DNA of 64,000 nucleotides from JAQVEM01 sp964616545 (GCA_964616545.1 CAZTUA010000041.1:1-64000), one strand, 5' to 3'. Shown: positions 18,159 through 27,985, counted from the stretch's first letter. The notes: generated by a model not told the origin, from the letters alone. A program made the numbers and translations.

Positions 18159-19631
18159 ATGAAAATTTTACTTGTTTACCCGGATTACGAAGAAACCTTC
18201 TGGAGTTTTAAAAGGGTTTTAAAGATACTGGGTAAGAAAGCTGCTTATCCACCACTCGGTCTTCTAACTATCGGAGCAATGCTGCCGGATAGCTGGGAGA
18301 GGAAACTGGTTGATATGAATACTGACATATTAAAAGATGAATATATCAAGTGGGCTGATTATGTATTCGTAAGTGCAATGATTGTACAAAAAGAATCAGC
18401 AAGAAAAGTTATAGATAAATCAAAGGAACTGGGAAAGCCCGTAGTTGTAGGCGGTCCCCTTTTTACAACCGGCTGGGAAGATTTTACTGATGCGGATCAT
18501 ATTTTCCTGGGTGAAGCAGAAGATACTTTTCATGGTTTCATTGAAGACCTGGAAAAAGGTACACCGCAAAAATTTTATAAAAACAGCCATTTCCCCGATA
18601 TTAAAACTACTATTATTCCGGACTGGAGCTTAATCAATGTCAAAAACTATAACTCTATGTGTATCCAGTTTTCGAGAGGCTGCCCTTTTAACTGTGAATT
18701 TTGCGATGTAGTGCTGCTGAATGGCAGAACACCACGGATTAAAAGCAAAGAACAGTTAATAGCCGAACTTGAAGCACTGTATAAACGGGGCTGGCGCGCC
18801 GGTGTATTTTTCGTAGATGATAATTTTATAGGTAAAAAGGGTCTATTAAAAAAAGTATTTTTACCGGCGATCATAGAATGGCAGAAGAGCAAAAGGTATC
18901 CTTTTTCCTTTAATACCCAGGCATCAATTAACCTTGCCGACGATGAGAAAATTATGAACCTGATGTCAGAGGCCGGTTTTACATCTGTTTTTATAGGCAT
19001 AGAAACACCTGATTCTGACAGTCTTGAAGAATGCGGCAAATTTCAAAATAAAAACAGGGATTTAATAGAATCCATAAGAATAATTCAGAATAAAGGCATG
19101 GAAGTTCAGGGAGGATTTATTGTTGGTTTCGACAGCGACAAAGCTTCTATCTTCCAGCGGCAGATTGAATTCATACAGAAAAGCGGAATTGTCACTGCCA
19201 TGGTCAGCGTTCTCAATGCATTGCCAAAAACCAGACTGTATAAGAGGTTAGAAGAGAGTAAAAGATTAATTAATAACGGTACGGGAAACAATACAAAAAT
19301 TTCAAGTTTAAACTTTATTCCGAAAATGGATAAAAAAATTCTGATGAACGGCTTTAAAAAAATTTCGTCTACAATATATTCCCCAAAAGTTTATTATGAG
19401 AGAGTGAAAACCTTTTTAAAAGAATATAAACCTATAAAAAGAAAGATGCCGCGTCTGCGCTTATATCATATAAGAGCGCTTATTGGCTCAATATGGCTGC
19501 TTGGCATTAAACAAAAAGGGAGATTTTATTTCTGGAAATTGTTGCTCTGGAGTCTTTTCAGACGTCCAGCACTCTTCCCTCATGCTATTGGTTTTTCTCT
19601 GGCCGGCATCCATTTCAGGACGGTATCATAA
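18159..19631 (+). CDS. B12-binding radical SAM protein with DUF4070-like C terminus
   Basis: 490 residues. The N-terminal cobalamin-binding-like fold (about 1-140) has KILLVYPDYEE, LLTIGAMLP and PVVVGGPLFTT. The radical SAM core (about 165-370) has the cluster motif RGCPFNCEFCD (three Cys), followed by FFVDDNFIGKK and GFTSVFIGIETPDSDSL. The C terminus, rich in Lys and aromatic residues, resembles DUF4070, common in the group that includes hopanoid and lipid methylases (HpnR/HpnJ-like). The substrate is unknown. It is a single gene under its own promoter with a palindromic operator at 18014. Confidence 0.85.
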   Translation: MKILLVYPDYEETFWSFKRVLKILGKKAAYPPLGLLTIGAMLPDSWERKLVDMNTDILKDEYIKWADYVFVSAMIVQKESARKVIDKSKELGKPVVVGGPLFTTGWEDFTDADHIFLGEAEDTFHGFIEDLEKGTPQKFYKNSHFPDIKTTIIPDWSLINVKNYNSMCIQFSRGCPFNCEFCDVVLLNGRTPRIKSKEQLIAELEALYKRGWRAGVFFVDDNFIGKKGLLKKVFLPAIIEWQKSKRYPFSFNTQASINLADDEKIMNLMSEAGFTSVFIGIETPDSDSLEECGKFQNKNRDLIESIRIIQNKGMEVQGGFIVGFDSDKASIFQRQIEFIQKSGIVTAMVSVLNALPKTRLYKRLEESKRLINNGTGNNTKISSLNFIPKMDKKILMNGFKKISSTIYSPKVYYERVKTFLKEYKPIKRKMPRLRLYHIRALIGSIWLLGIKQKGRFYFWKLLLWSLFRRPALFPHAIGFSLAGIHFRTVS

Positions 19632-19812
19632 TTAATTCTTGAAAACCAATTATATTTTTTATAATGCTGTGTTATAATCAGTACAGATAGTTATAATATA
19701 ACACTACAAGAATACCAGTTCAGATATTATCAGGTCTTATAACAACACTGCAGTAATAATGCAACCTTTAGTTTAATCTGCAATATCATGAATTTTAAAT
19801 TTAAAGGTTAAT

Positions 19813-19917
19813 ATGAAGATATTCCTCTTAAGAAGCGGTAAAAGAGTCAGAAGAATATTTAGAACCATTCTGCACATAGGCAGACACATAGGAATCGGTT
19901 CTACAATCAGATGGTAA
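19813..19917 (+). CDS. Possible small basic peptide (34 residues)
   Basis: ATG with AAAGG 5 nt upstream, 34 codons, TAA stop. The peptide is strongly basic (five Arg or Lys in the first 14 residues, ten to eleven in total) with hydrophobic residues spaced as in an amphipathic helix, and no Asp or Glu. It lies in a 413-nt gap that also has several TATAAT-like hexamers (19660, 19672) and an 8-bp inverted repeat (19669-19676 with 19697-19704). It could be a short peptide, a leader or chance. Confidence 0.3.
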   Translation: MKIFLLRSGKRVRRIFRTILHIGRHIGIGSTIRW

Positions 19918-20044
19918 TATAAAAATCTAAAACTGTGTAATATCTTTCAGGCTATTCCTTATTAGCAGTTATTATCATTTTTTAGGGCCGTGATGATATA
20001 TGACCGGAGAATCTGTGGCGTGTAAATCACATTTTAAAATTATT

Positions 20045-21052
20045 TTAATCATCAATTTCTCTCAGTAATTCAGCACACTTCTCCGGTAAAATAGTATTAA
20101 CGTTAATTCCTGATCCTATCTCAAATCCTGCTCTTGTAACCAATCTTGGGAGTAAATTAATATACCAGTGATAATACCTGCTTCCTTTGCAGTCAACAGG
20201 CGCACTGTCTATTATATAATTATAGTCCGGGTCATCCAGCAGATTGTAAAGTTTTCTCAGTACAACCTTTAAAGTCAGAGCAAGTTGCCCGGTATCCTTT
20301 TTATGTATCTGGGAAAAGCATGCCATATGTTCTTTTGGCAAAATAAAAATATTATAGGGAACCACGGAAGCATACGGTGCCAGAGCAATAAAGCTTTCAT
20401 TCTCATAGATAATTCTATCTTTGATCTTTCTTTCATGGGAAATCATATCACAGTATGCGCATTTACCTGAATCATCAAAATATTTCTCTGCTTCATATAG
20501 CCTGTTTCTTATAAAACCCGGTATAAAAGGAACAGCAACAAGCTGTGAATGAGGATGTATGAGTGAAGTCCCTGCCCTGTTTCCATGATTTCTGAAAATA
20601 ACTATAAGCCTGCAATTCTTATTTTTACTCAATTCTAAAAATCTGCTTCTGTATGCCTCCACTACATTTGTTATCTGGCCAGGATCGAGATTGCAGAGAT
20701 TGTCACTGTGTAACGGTGATTCAACAATAACTTCATGGCTCCCTTTTCCGTCAATTTCAAGATAGAACTTTTCTGCATTGTACCGTCTGATATCCTTTCC
20801 GGTAGTTTCTGCGGGTTTAAGAATGGGAAACTTATTCGGTACCACTCTTACCTGCCAATTTTCTCCATCCTGGATGGTCAATACTTCTTTAGGTGTCATA
20901 TGCTCGTTTCCACCACAAAAGGGGCAGCTGCTCTCATATTCCTTTATTGCCACCTCCCCCCTTTCTTCCCTGAAATCGTTTGGTCTTTCCGACCTTCCCG
21001 ATGCAAATATTGTCCAGTCTTTGGTTATAGGGTCCTGCCTTATCACAGACAT
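20045..21052 (-). CDS. galT: Galactose-1-phosphate uridylyltransferase
   Basis: 335 residues of the HIT-like GalT family. The N terminus SVIRQDPITKDWTIFASGR is typical. Zinc ligands lie in CPFCGG (C43, C46). The active-site motif HPH is at 166-168, with H168 the nucleophile that carries UMP (FRNHGNRAGTSLIHPHSQL). It swaps UMP between UDP-glucose and galactose 1-phosphate in the Leloir pathway. No galK or galE is adjacent, so it is a stand-alone copy; some such proteins act on other hexose phosphates. Confidence 0.92.
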   Translation of the reverse strand: MSVIRQDPITKDWTIFASGRSERPNDFREERGEVAIKEYESSCPFCGGNEHMTPKEVLTIQDGENWQVRVVPNKFPILKPAETTGKDIRRYNAEKFYLEIDGKGSHEVIVESPLHSDNLCNLDPGQITNVVEAYRSRFLELSKNKNCRLIVIFRNHGNRAGTSLIHPHSQLVAVPFIPGFIRNRLYEAEKYFDDSGKCAYCDMISHERKIKDRIIYENESFIALAPYASVVPYNIFILPKEHMACFSQIHKKDTGQLALTLKVVLRKLYNLLDDPDYNYIIDSAPVDCKGSRYYHWYINLLPRLVTRAGFEIGSGINVNTILPEKCAELLREIDD

Positions 21053-21155
21053 ATCTGTACTGCCTCCTTTAAATATTCATATATGTTTAATTTTATGCTA
21101 TTTTATAAATGATATAAATATATTAACTTATATGATACCTTTTTTACCTTAAAAA

Positions 21156-21518
21156 ATGGAAAAAGAAAAATTTGAACAAATAGTAGTGGACACCCTTGAA
21201 GAACTCCCAGATAAATTTAAAGAAAAAATAAAGAACCTCGGTGTAGTTATTGAAGAAAGGGATACGAGATCGTTACCGGAAAAGAATAAAAATGCCGGGG
21301 CAAGATTGACACTCGGTCTTTACCAGGGACTTCCTGCCACACTCAGGGCCGGCAGGAGAAATCTAATGCCTGATAAAATAACCATATATAAAAAAACACT
21401 GGAAAAGGTGAGCCGAAATGATATTGAGCTGGAAAAAAATATAAAAAGGGTCATTCTGCATGAGCTGGGACATTATTTCGGACTTGACGAAGAAAGATTA
21501 AGAAAGCTGGGATACTGA
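21156..21518 (+). CDS. Minimal zinc metallopeptidase family protein (DUF1025-like)
   Basis: 120 residues. The motif HELGHYFGLDEERLRKLGY at the C terminus is an HExxH-type zinc site with a further Asp/Glu ligand, as in the short TTHA0227-like family of putative metallopeptidases. The N terminus (FEQIVVDTLEELPDKFKEKIKNLGVVIEE) is typical. No signal sequence. The target is unknown. It is divergent from galT by 103 nt. Confidence 0.85.
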   Translation: MEKEKFEQIVVDTLEELPDKFKEKIKNLGVVIEERDTRSLPEKNKNAGARLTLGLYQGLPATLRAGRRNLMPDKITIYKKTLEKVSRNDIELEKNIKRVILHELGHYFGLDEERLRKLGY

Positions 21519-21688
21519 CTTTTACTCCTCTGGTTCCCTTTTATCTTTACCATTTTTTTATTTTTCCTCCCGGTTATTCTTTATTATTTTCCGGTATTAA
21601 CAGCTTATATCATCTCTCTAAGTGGCAACCGAACCCCCGATGGTTAATCACCAGTAACGGAAGATTAAAAAAAATTAAAAAAATAATC
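21519..21688. other. Intergenic stretch with a GC-richer segment
   Basis: No gene is visible here. Around 21620-21660 the base composition rises (GTGGCAACCGAACCCCCGAT, then a small GGT/ACC hairpin) against very AT-rich flanks. I could not match it to a tRNA, riboswitch or known RNA. Confidence 0.35.
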
Positions 21689-21717
21689 TTGACAATACAG
21701 AAAAATAAATGTATATA
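21689..21717 (+). promoter_or_regulatory. Promoter of lon
   Basis: TTGACA (21689-21694), a 17-nt spacer and TATATA (21712-21717). The predicted start near 21724 gives a leader of about 240 nt before the lon start codon. Confidence 0.7.
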
Positions 21718-21729
21718 TACATAATAACG

Positions 21730-21770
21730 TTTCACTTTAAGTGAAATTTATTTTTACTATTTAAGTAAAA
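21730..21770. promoter_or_regulatory. Two inverted repeats just downstream of the lon promoter
   Basis: TTTCACTT-T-AAGTGAAA (21730-21746) has perfect 8-bp arms. TTTTACT-ATTTA-AGTAAAA (21752-21770) has 7-bp arms and related half-sites. Their place at about +6 to +46 suits a repressor. The sequence does not match the CIRCE or HAIR heat-shock elements that I know, so the regulator is unidentified. Confidence 0.6.
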
Positions 21771-21964
21771 TTATTTTAGTAATTAAAATATATAAGTTAT
21801 AATTAGACACAGAATATGTAAACAAAGGAATCTGTCCTGTTAATTAAATGTTGATTGAAATTAATTTAAATTACATATAAGTATATAATATATATAAAAA
21901 AACTTTTTGATAAGTGTAAAATAACATACAGAGAAAAAGAAATAAAATAGGAGTTGAAAATTTA

Positions 21965-24373
21965 ATGGCAGAAGAAAATAAAAATAAACAAAATAAAATA
22001 AAAATACCTGAAGAGCTTCCTCTTCTTTCTTTAAAAAACAGTGTTGTGTTTCCTTTTCTGGCAACACCATTGATTGTCGGAAGAAAGAAATCGCTGGAAG
22101 CTGTTAAAAATGCATCAAGAGAGCACAAAATTATAGTCGTGGTTGCACAGAAAGAAGAAAATAAAGAAGAAGTGAATAAAGAAGACTTATACGACGTTGG
22201 AACTGTATGCGCAATAAAGCAGGTAACCGATGTATCGGAAAATGAAATCAAATGCGTTGTTGAAGGCATTTCCCGTGTAAAAATAAAGCATTTTACAAAA
22301 ACCGAACCTTACTTCAGAGTGAATGTCAATATACTCAAAGAGGAACCGCTGGTTGAAGATAATGAAACAGAAAACCTTAATACCACCCTCAGGATGCAGG
22401 TTGAAAAATTCATTCAGCTTGGTATACCGCTGCCAACAGCGTTTGTGGTTGCCGCGACCAATATATCCAAAACCGAGATTCAAACGGATTTATTTGCCTC
22501 ATATTTACTTTCAAACACCAAACAAAAGCAAAAAATACTTGAAGAAATCGACCTGAAGAAAAGGCTAAAAAAATTAACGGAATATCTCAGCGAAGAATTA
22601 AAGAAATTTGAGGTTCAGTCCCAGATAAGGGATAAAGTCCAGAAAGAAGTAGGCAAAACCCAGAGGGAGTACTACCTGCGCCAGCAGCTAAAGGCTATTA
22701 AAAACGAACTGGGTGAATTTGATGAATCTGTTGCACTTACCAAAGAGCTGGAGAATAAAATACGCAAGAAAAAGATGCCCAAAGAAGCAGAGGCTAAAGT
22801 TTTAAAGGAAATAAAAAGGCTTGAGAGTATTCCCAGTATGTCTCCGGAGCATTCTTATGTAAGGACATATGTTGAGTGGATGCTGGACGTTCCATGGTCC
22901 GAAAAAACAAAAGATATTCTGGATCTAAAAAAATCAAAGAAAATTCTGGATAGTGACCATTATGATCTGGAAAAAGTTAAGACACATATACTGGACTATC
23001 TGGCTGTGAGAAAATTGAAGGGTAAAACAACCAAAGGCCCCATTCTATGTTTTGTCGGTCCTCCCGGTGTGGGCAAAACTTCCCTGGGGCAGTCAATTGC
23101 CAAATCACTGGGCAGAAAATTTATTAGAATGTCGATTGGCGGTATAAGAGACGAGGCTGAAATCAGGGGGCACAGGAGAACATATGTGGGAGCACTCCCC
23201 GGCAGAATTATTCAGGGACTCACGCAGGTGGGGACGAATAATCCTGTATTTATGCTGGACGAGGTTGATAAAATAGGAATTGATTACAGAGGTGACCCCT
23301 CCTCTGCTCTTCTTGAGGTGCTTGATCCTGAACAGAATAATTCATTCAGGGATCACTATCTTGAAGTACCGTTTGATCTTTCAAACGTGATGTTTATAAC
23401 AACAGCTAATATACTGGATACCATACATCCTGCGCTCAGGGACAGGATGGAGATTATAGAAATACCTGGATACAGTTCCGAGGAGAAGGTCTATATAGCC
23501 GAAAGGTTCCTGATTCCAAAGCAGTTAAAGGAACAGGGTATAGAAAAGTACAAAATTAAATTTAACCACGATGCTGTACTGGTAATAATTGAGGAATACA
23601 CAAGGGAAGCCGGCGTCAGAAACCTGGAACGCGAAATAGCAAATATCTGTAAAAAAATTGCACGGGAAATAGTTGAAGGTAAAAAATATTCAGGAGTTAT
23701 AACCGCAGGGAAAGTAAGAAATTACCTGGGTGTTCCAAAGATTTTGCCGAGCGAAATAGAGGATAAGAATAGAGTGGGAGTTGCCACCGGTCTTGCATAT
23801 ACCCCTGTTGGCGGGGATATATTGCTGATTGAGTCCACTTATTATAAAGGAAGCGGAAAATTGATACTCACCGGTAAACTCGGTGATGTAATGCAGGAAT
23901 CCGCAAAAGCGGCAATAAGCTATATACACTCAAAAGCAAAAATTTTTAATATAGATGATAAATTATTTGAAAAATCAGATATACATATTCATGTTCCCGC
24001 AGGAGCAGTGCCAAAAGATGGACCTTCGGCAGGTGTGGCCATAACTTCTTCGCTGGTATCGGCATTTACAGGAGTACCTGTGCTCAGAAACGTTGGTATG
24101 ACAGGAGAGATAACACTGAGAGGAAGGGTTCTCCCGATAGGAGGCCTGAAAGAGAAGCTTCTTGCAGCAAAAAGAGCGGGGCTTAAGAAAGTCATACTGC
24201 CTGAAAAAAATAGAAAGGACCTTAAAGAAATACCTGACAGCATACTTAAGGGCCTGAAACTGGAATTCGTGGAGAATATTGATGACGTTATAGTGCATAC
24301 CCTTGAAAGAAGCCCTTCAAAATCGGTAAAAGCAGTCAGGGGAGTTAAAGTATCCCCGAAAAGAGAACAGTAA
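21965..24373 (+). CDS. lon: ATP-dependent protease Lon
   Basis: 802 residues, normal length. The N-terminal substrate-binding domain (about 17-215) starts LPLLSLKNSVVFPFLATPL. The AAA+ module has Walker A GPPGVGKTS near residue 365 and Walker B VFMLDEVDKIG. The protease domain carries the catalytic Ser in KDGPSAG (S688) and Lys in GGLKEKLLAAK (about K731). Lon degrades misfolded and short-lived regulatory proteins in the cytoplasm. RBS AGGAG is 11 nt upstream. A lone gene with its own promoter, inverted repeats and a terminator, which suggests stress control. Confidence 0.98.
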   Translation: MAEENKNKQNKIKIPEELPLLSLKNSVVFPFLATPLIVGRKKSLEAVKNASREHKIIVVVAQKEENKEEVNKEDLYDVGTVCAIKQVTDVSENEIKCVVEGISRVKIKHFTKTEPYFRVNVNILKEEPLVEDNETENLNTTLRMQVEKFIQLGIPLPTAFVVAATNISKTEIQTDLFASYLLSNTKQKQKILEEIDLKKRLKKLTEYLSEELKKFEVQSQIRDKVQKEVGKTQREYYLRQQLKAIKNELGEFDESVALTKELENKIRKKKMPKEAEAKVLKEIKRLESIPSMSPEHSYVRTYVEWMLDVPWSEKTKDILDLKKSKKILDSDHYDLEKVKTHILDYLAVRKLKGKTTKGPILCFVGPPGVGKTSLGQSIAKSLGRKFIRMSIGGIRDEAEIRGHRRTYVGALPGRIIQGLTQVGTNNPVFMLDEVDKIGIDYRGDPSSALLEVLDPEQNNSFRDHYLEVPFDLSNVMFITTANILDTIHPALRDRMEIIEIPGYSSEEKVYIAERFLIPKQLKEQGIEKYKIKFNHDAVLVIIEEYTREAGVRNLEREIANICKKIAREIVEGKKYSGVITAGKVRNYLGVPKILPSEIEDKNRVGVATGLAYTPVGGDILLIESTYYKGSGKLILTGKLGDVMQESAKAAISYIHSKAKIFNIDDKLFEKSDIHIHVPAGAVPKDGPSAGVAITSSLVSAFTGVPVLRNVGMTGEITLRGRVLPIGGLKEKLLAAKRAGLKKVILPEKNRKDLKEIPDSILKGLKLEFVENIDDVIVHTLERSPSKSVKAVRGVKVSPKREQ

Positions 24374-24440
24374 CGGAGCAGTCTTTAGAATTTAGCCCGG
24401 CTTCAAATATACAGTAAATTTAAAATGTAATATCACAAAA

Positions 24441-24471
24441 CCCTCCCTGATTTAATTTTAAAAAGGGAGGG
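24441..24471 (+). terminator. Intrinsic terminator of lon
   Basis: CCCTCCCT (24441-24448) pairs with AGGGAGGG (24464-24471) and is followed by CTTATTTATC. It lies 67 nt after the lon stop codon. Confidence 0.75.
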
Positions 24472-24604
24472 CTTATTTATCTTTTATCCAGTTAAGCAGG
24501 GATTATATTTTCTCTTAGTTTTTCTATCTGTTCTTATATCCCTGAGTGATGCTTACTTTAAATCCAGTACAGGCATCTCCATCTATAATTTTATACCCGT
24601 CTGC

Positions 24605-26281
24605 TTAATGTTTGAAGTGCCTTCTTCCCGTAAAAATCATAGGAATCTTATTTTTATTACAGCTTTCTATAACCTCCTTATCCCTTATCGAACCACCCGG
24701 CTGTATAATCGCTTTAATACCGTTTCTGGCAGCAAGTTCAGCTACATCCTCGAATGGGAAAAAAGCATCGGATGCCATAACAGAGCCTCTGCATCTGCCG
24801 TTTGATTTCTTAACCGCTATTTCCGCTGCATCAATCCTGCTCATCTGGCCCGCTCCTATTCCAACAGTGCTCTTGTCTGCTGCCAGTACTATCGCATTGG
24901 ATTTAACATTTTTTGCTATCTGCCATCCAAATAACAGGTCATCCCACTGGCTGTCATCAGGCTTCACTTCAGTTACTACTTTCATATCCGCCTTACTGTT
25001 TATGCCTTCATCCAGATCCTGAATTAATATTCCTCCATCAATGCTTTTGATATCCGATTTTTCCAGCTTAAAATCATCCTGGCTTAATTTATTTATGTAA
25101 TCATCCAGCTTGAAATCTATTTTGAGAACCCTTAAGTTTTGTTTCTCTGATAGTACTTTAAGAGCTCCGGCATCAAAATCCGGGGCAATAATCACTTCCA
25201 CATATTTATCAAGCATAAATTTTGCCGCTTCCCCGGACCATTTTACATTGCTTGCAACAACACTGCCAAAAGCTGAAACAGGGTCGCACTGGTATGCTTT
25301 TCTGTAGGCTTCTTCAACATTGCTACCTGTAGCCGCACCGCAGGGGTTATTATGTTTTATTACGGCAACGCATGGAACAGAAAACTCTCTCACAATTCCA
25401 AATGCAGCATTACCATCCATAATATTATTGTAAGAGAGCTCTTTGCCCTGAAGCTGGGCAGCACCGGTAAAGTTTTCCCGGCTGCTGTCTCCATACTTAT
25501 AGTAAGAAGCTCTCTGGTGCGGGTTTTCACCATACCTCAGATCCTGAATTTTTATAAGGTCAATGTTAATATTATCTTTAAAATTACCGTTGCCGCTTCT
25601 GAATTTGTCTCCAGTTTCCCTGGATATACTGCCGCACTCCACATTGAGATAATCTCTTATGGGTATATCTGAATTACCGGAATCTGCTATTTTATCTTTA
25701 AGATAATTAAAAACTATACTATCGTATTCACAGGTGTGCTGGAAAGCTTTAACAGCCAGCCTGAACAGAGTTCCGTAACTGATATATCCCCCGCTCTCTT
25801 CGAGTTCTTTTTTTATAACCGCGTAGTCTTCGGGGTCGACAACTACTGCCACGCCCTTATGATTCTTGGCAGCGCTCCTGATCATTGTCGGCCCGCCAAT
25901 GTCAATATTTTCTATAGCTTCTTCAAGCGTAACATTGTTCCTGGATATTGTTTCTTTGAACGGGTATAAATTCACAACTACCATATCTATTAACTTTATT
26001 CCCGAAGTACTGATTTCATTCATGTGTTTTTCATTGCTTCTGTCAGCCAGTATCCCGCCGTGTATATACGGGTGGAGGGTTTTTACCCTGCCATTTAACA
26101 TCTCGGGAAAACCTGTAAATTCTTCTACCTTCTTTACTTCTATGCCTTCTTCTTCCAGTTTTCTAAAAGTTCCGCCGGTTGAAATAATTTCTATACCTGC
26201 ATCCTCAAGTGCCCTTGCAAAATCCGCAATACCCTCTTTATTTGACACACTGACCAGAGCTCTTTTAATTTTTACTTTCAT
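24605..26281 (-). CDS. purH: Bifunctional AICAR formyltransferase/IMP cyclohydrolase
   Basis: 558 residues, a little longer than the usual 510-530. The N-terminal IMP cyclohydrolase domain has ALVSVSNKEGIADFARAL and ISTGGTFRKLEEEGI, then GRVKTLHPYIHGGIL. The C-terminal formyltransferase has LRYGENPHQRASYY, the KHNNPCGAA motif with the catalytic Lys-His, and GIGAGQMSRIDA. It catalyses the last two steps to IMP. The extra length is mostly in the linker near residues 200-245. ATG overlaps the purN stop (ATGA), so it is the last gene of the pur operon. No clear terminator after it. Confidence 0.97.
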   Translation of the reverse strand: MKVKIKRALVSVSNKEGIADFARALEDAGIEIISTGGTFRKLEEEGIEVKKVEEFTGFPEMLNGRVKTLHPYIHGGILADRSNEKHMNEISTSGIKLIDMVVVNLYPFKETISRNNVTLEEAIENIDIGGPTMIRSAAKNHKGVAVVVDPEDYAVIKKELEESGGYISYGTLFRLAVKAFQHTCEYDSIVFNYLKDKIADSGNSDIPIRDYLNVECGSISRETGDKFRSGNGNFKDNINIDLIKIQDLRYGENPHQRASYYKYGDSSRENFTGAAQLQGKELSYNNIMDGNAAFGIVREFSVPCVAVIKHNNPCGAATGSNVEEAYRKAYQCDPVSAFGSVVASNVKWSGEAAKFMLDKYVEVIIAPDFDAGALKVLSEKQNLRVLKIDFKLDDYINKLSQDDFKLEKSDIKSIDGGILIQDLDEGINSKADMKVVTEVKPDDSQWDDLLFGWQIAKNVKSNAIVLAADKSTVGIGAGQMSRIDAAEIAVKKSNGRCRGSVMASDAFFPFEDVAELAARNGIKAIIQPGGSIRDKEVIESCNKNKIPMIFTGRRHFKH

Positions 26282-26910
26282 TTTTTTCCTTTATTTATTT
26301 TTTTATTTAAAGTTTTTACTTTCCTTCCATCTATCTTTAATCTATCCTCGCAAAAATATTTTACCGCTACCGGATAAATTTTATGTTCTATTTTGTGTAT
26401 CTTTTCTTCCAGCTCTTCCATTGTTTCGCCCTGGTCAACAACCAGTGCTTCCTGAAGTATTATCGGCCCGCTGTCAAGGCCCTCATCCACAAAATGTACT
26501 GTAACCCCTGTTACCCTGACCCCGTAATCAAAAGCATCTTTTATGCCGTGAGCGCCCTTAAACGAGGGGAGCAGTGCAGGATGGATATTTAATATCCTGT
26601 TCTTGAACCTGCTAACGAAATCATGACTCAGTATAAACATATAACCCGCCAGAACCACAAGGTCTATCTTTTCTTTTTCAAGTAATTCTATAATTTTTGC
26701 ATCATAGTGCTTTCTGGTGGCGTAAGATGAAGGGTTCATAAAAGCCGTTTTAATTTTATTTTTCCTTGCTCTCTTCAGAGCATATGCATTTTTGTTATTT
26801 GAAAATACCAGGACTATGTCGCCATTTAAATCATTTTTTCTGCCATAATCAATAAGAGCCTGGAGGTTCGAACCAAAACCCGAAGCAAATACAGCTATCC
26901 TTTTTCTCAC
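26278..26910 (-). CDS. purN: Phosphoribosylglycinamide formyltransferase
   Basis: 210 residues. RIAVFASGFGSNLQALIDY is the phosphate-binding N terminus. ILNIHPALLPSFKGAHGIKDAFDYG holds the catalytic Asn-His pair, and the conserved Asp lies in VHFVDEGLDSGPIILQEA. It transfers formyl from 10-formyltetrahydrofolate to GAR. The start is GTG at 26910, seven nt after the purM TAG stop. The C terminus ends in a Lys-rich tail (KIDGRKVKTLNKKINKGKK). Confidence 0.95.
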   Translation of the reverse strand: MRKRIAVFASGFGSNLQALIDYGRKNDLNGDIVLVFSNNKNAYALKRARKNKIKTAFMNPSSYATRKHYDAKIIELLEKEKIDLVVLAGYMFILSHDFVSRFKNRILNIHPALLPSFKGAHGIKDAFDYGVRVTGVTVHFVDEGLDSGPIILQEALVVDQGETMEELEEKIHKIEHKIYPVAVKYFCEDRLKIDGRKVKTLNKKINKGKK

Positions 26911-26917
26911 ACGTATC

Positions 26918-27985
26918 CTAACTCCCCTTTATTATTACACTTCCGTTACCTCTGGTCACAGTGCCGATATCATAAATCTTTTCTCCGTTTTCTATAGCAA
27001 TTTTTTCTGTCTTTTTGAATTCATCAGGCGCAGTAATTATAACCATTCCGATGCCCATATTAAATACTGTAAACATTTCTTTTTTATCAATGTTGCCAAG
27101 CCTGCCAAAAAAATTAAAGCAGCCGGGTACCTCCCAGCTTCCTTCCCGAATCAGAACATTCATATCCCCCGGTATTATTCTATTTATATTTTCATAAAAT
27201 CCCCCGCCGGTTATATGTGCAATACCGTGAATTTTAACCCTGTTTTCGATTATCTGGTTTATTATTTTAGAATATAATTTAGTGGGAGTTAAAAGTAATT
27301 TTCCCAGCGATAGGCTGCCGCTCCAGTCATAAGTCCTGTTGAGGTCAAGCTTCTTATCATCAATTATTTTCCGTATAAGTGAAAATCCATTGCTGTGAAA
27401 TCCTGAAGATGATATACCAGCCACAATATCCCCTTCTTTTACAAGGCCAGGGTTTATGATTGCTGGTTTATCTATAATTCCCACCGCAAAACCAGCAATA
27501 TCTATATCGTCTCTGGCACTCATACCAGGGTGCTCGGCAATTTCCCCACCGATTAAAACTGTGTCGCAGTAGCTACAGCTTCTTGAAATAGATTTAATAA
27601 TTATCTTTATTTTTTCTTCATTTACGCTGCCGCAGGATATGTAGTCCAGGAAAAACATGGGTTTTGCGCCGCAGCAGATTATATCGTTCAGACACATAGC
27701 AACAGCATCCTGTCCGATACTCCGGTAATCATTTAATTTTTTTGCCAGTAGTATTTTTGTTCCAACACCGTCCGTTGAAGAAACGAGAACCGGATTTTCA
27801 TAGTTTTTAAGGTCCGGCTGATAAAGACCTGAATAAGAAGACAGATCACTCAGTACTCTATCTGAAAATGTTGCAGTTATTGTTTTCCTAAGCTGGTTCA
27901 GAACATTTGAAGCTTTATCAATATTTACGCCTGATGACTTATAGGAATATTTTTTATTTTCTTTTCCAATATTTTTATCAGGCAT
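26918..27985 (-). CDS. purM: Phosphoribosylformylglycinamidine cyclo-ligase (AIR synthetase)
   Basis: About 355 residues. YKSSGVNIDKASNVLNQL opens the protein, VSSTDGVGTKILLA and GQDAVAMCLNDIICCGAKP form the ATP site, and GGEIAEHPG and ITGGGFYENINRI are conserved family segments. It closes the imidazole ring to give AIR. The start at ATG 27985 overlaps the end of purF by 8 nt; GAGGAG lies upstream of it. The open frame also reaches a TTG at 28012. The stop is TAG, directly before the purN start, so TAG clearly ends translation here. Confidence 0.95.
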   Translation of the reverse strand: MPDKNIGKENKKYSYKSSGVNIDKASNVLNQLRKTITATFSDRVLSDLSSYSGLYQPDLKNYENPVLVSSTDGVGTKILLAKKLNDYRSIGQDAVAMCLNDIICCGAKPMFFLDYISCGSVNEEKIKIIIKSISRSCSYCDTVLIGGEIAEHPGMSARDDIDIAGFAVGIIDKPAIINPGLVKEGDIVAGISSSGFHSNGFSLIRKIIDDKKLDLNRTYDWSGSLSLGKLLLTPTKLYSKIINQIIENRVKIHGIAHITGGGFYENINRIIPGDMNVLIREGSWEVPGCFNFFGRLGNIDKKEMFTVFNMGIGMVIITAPDEFKKTEKIAIENGEKIYDIGTVTRGNGSVIIKGS

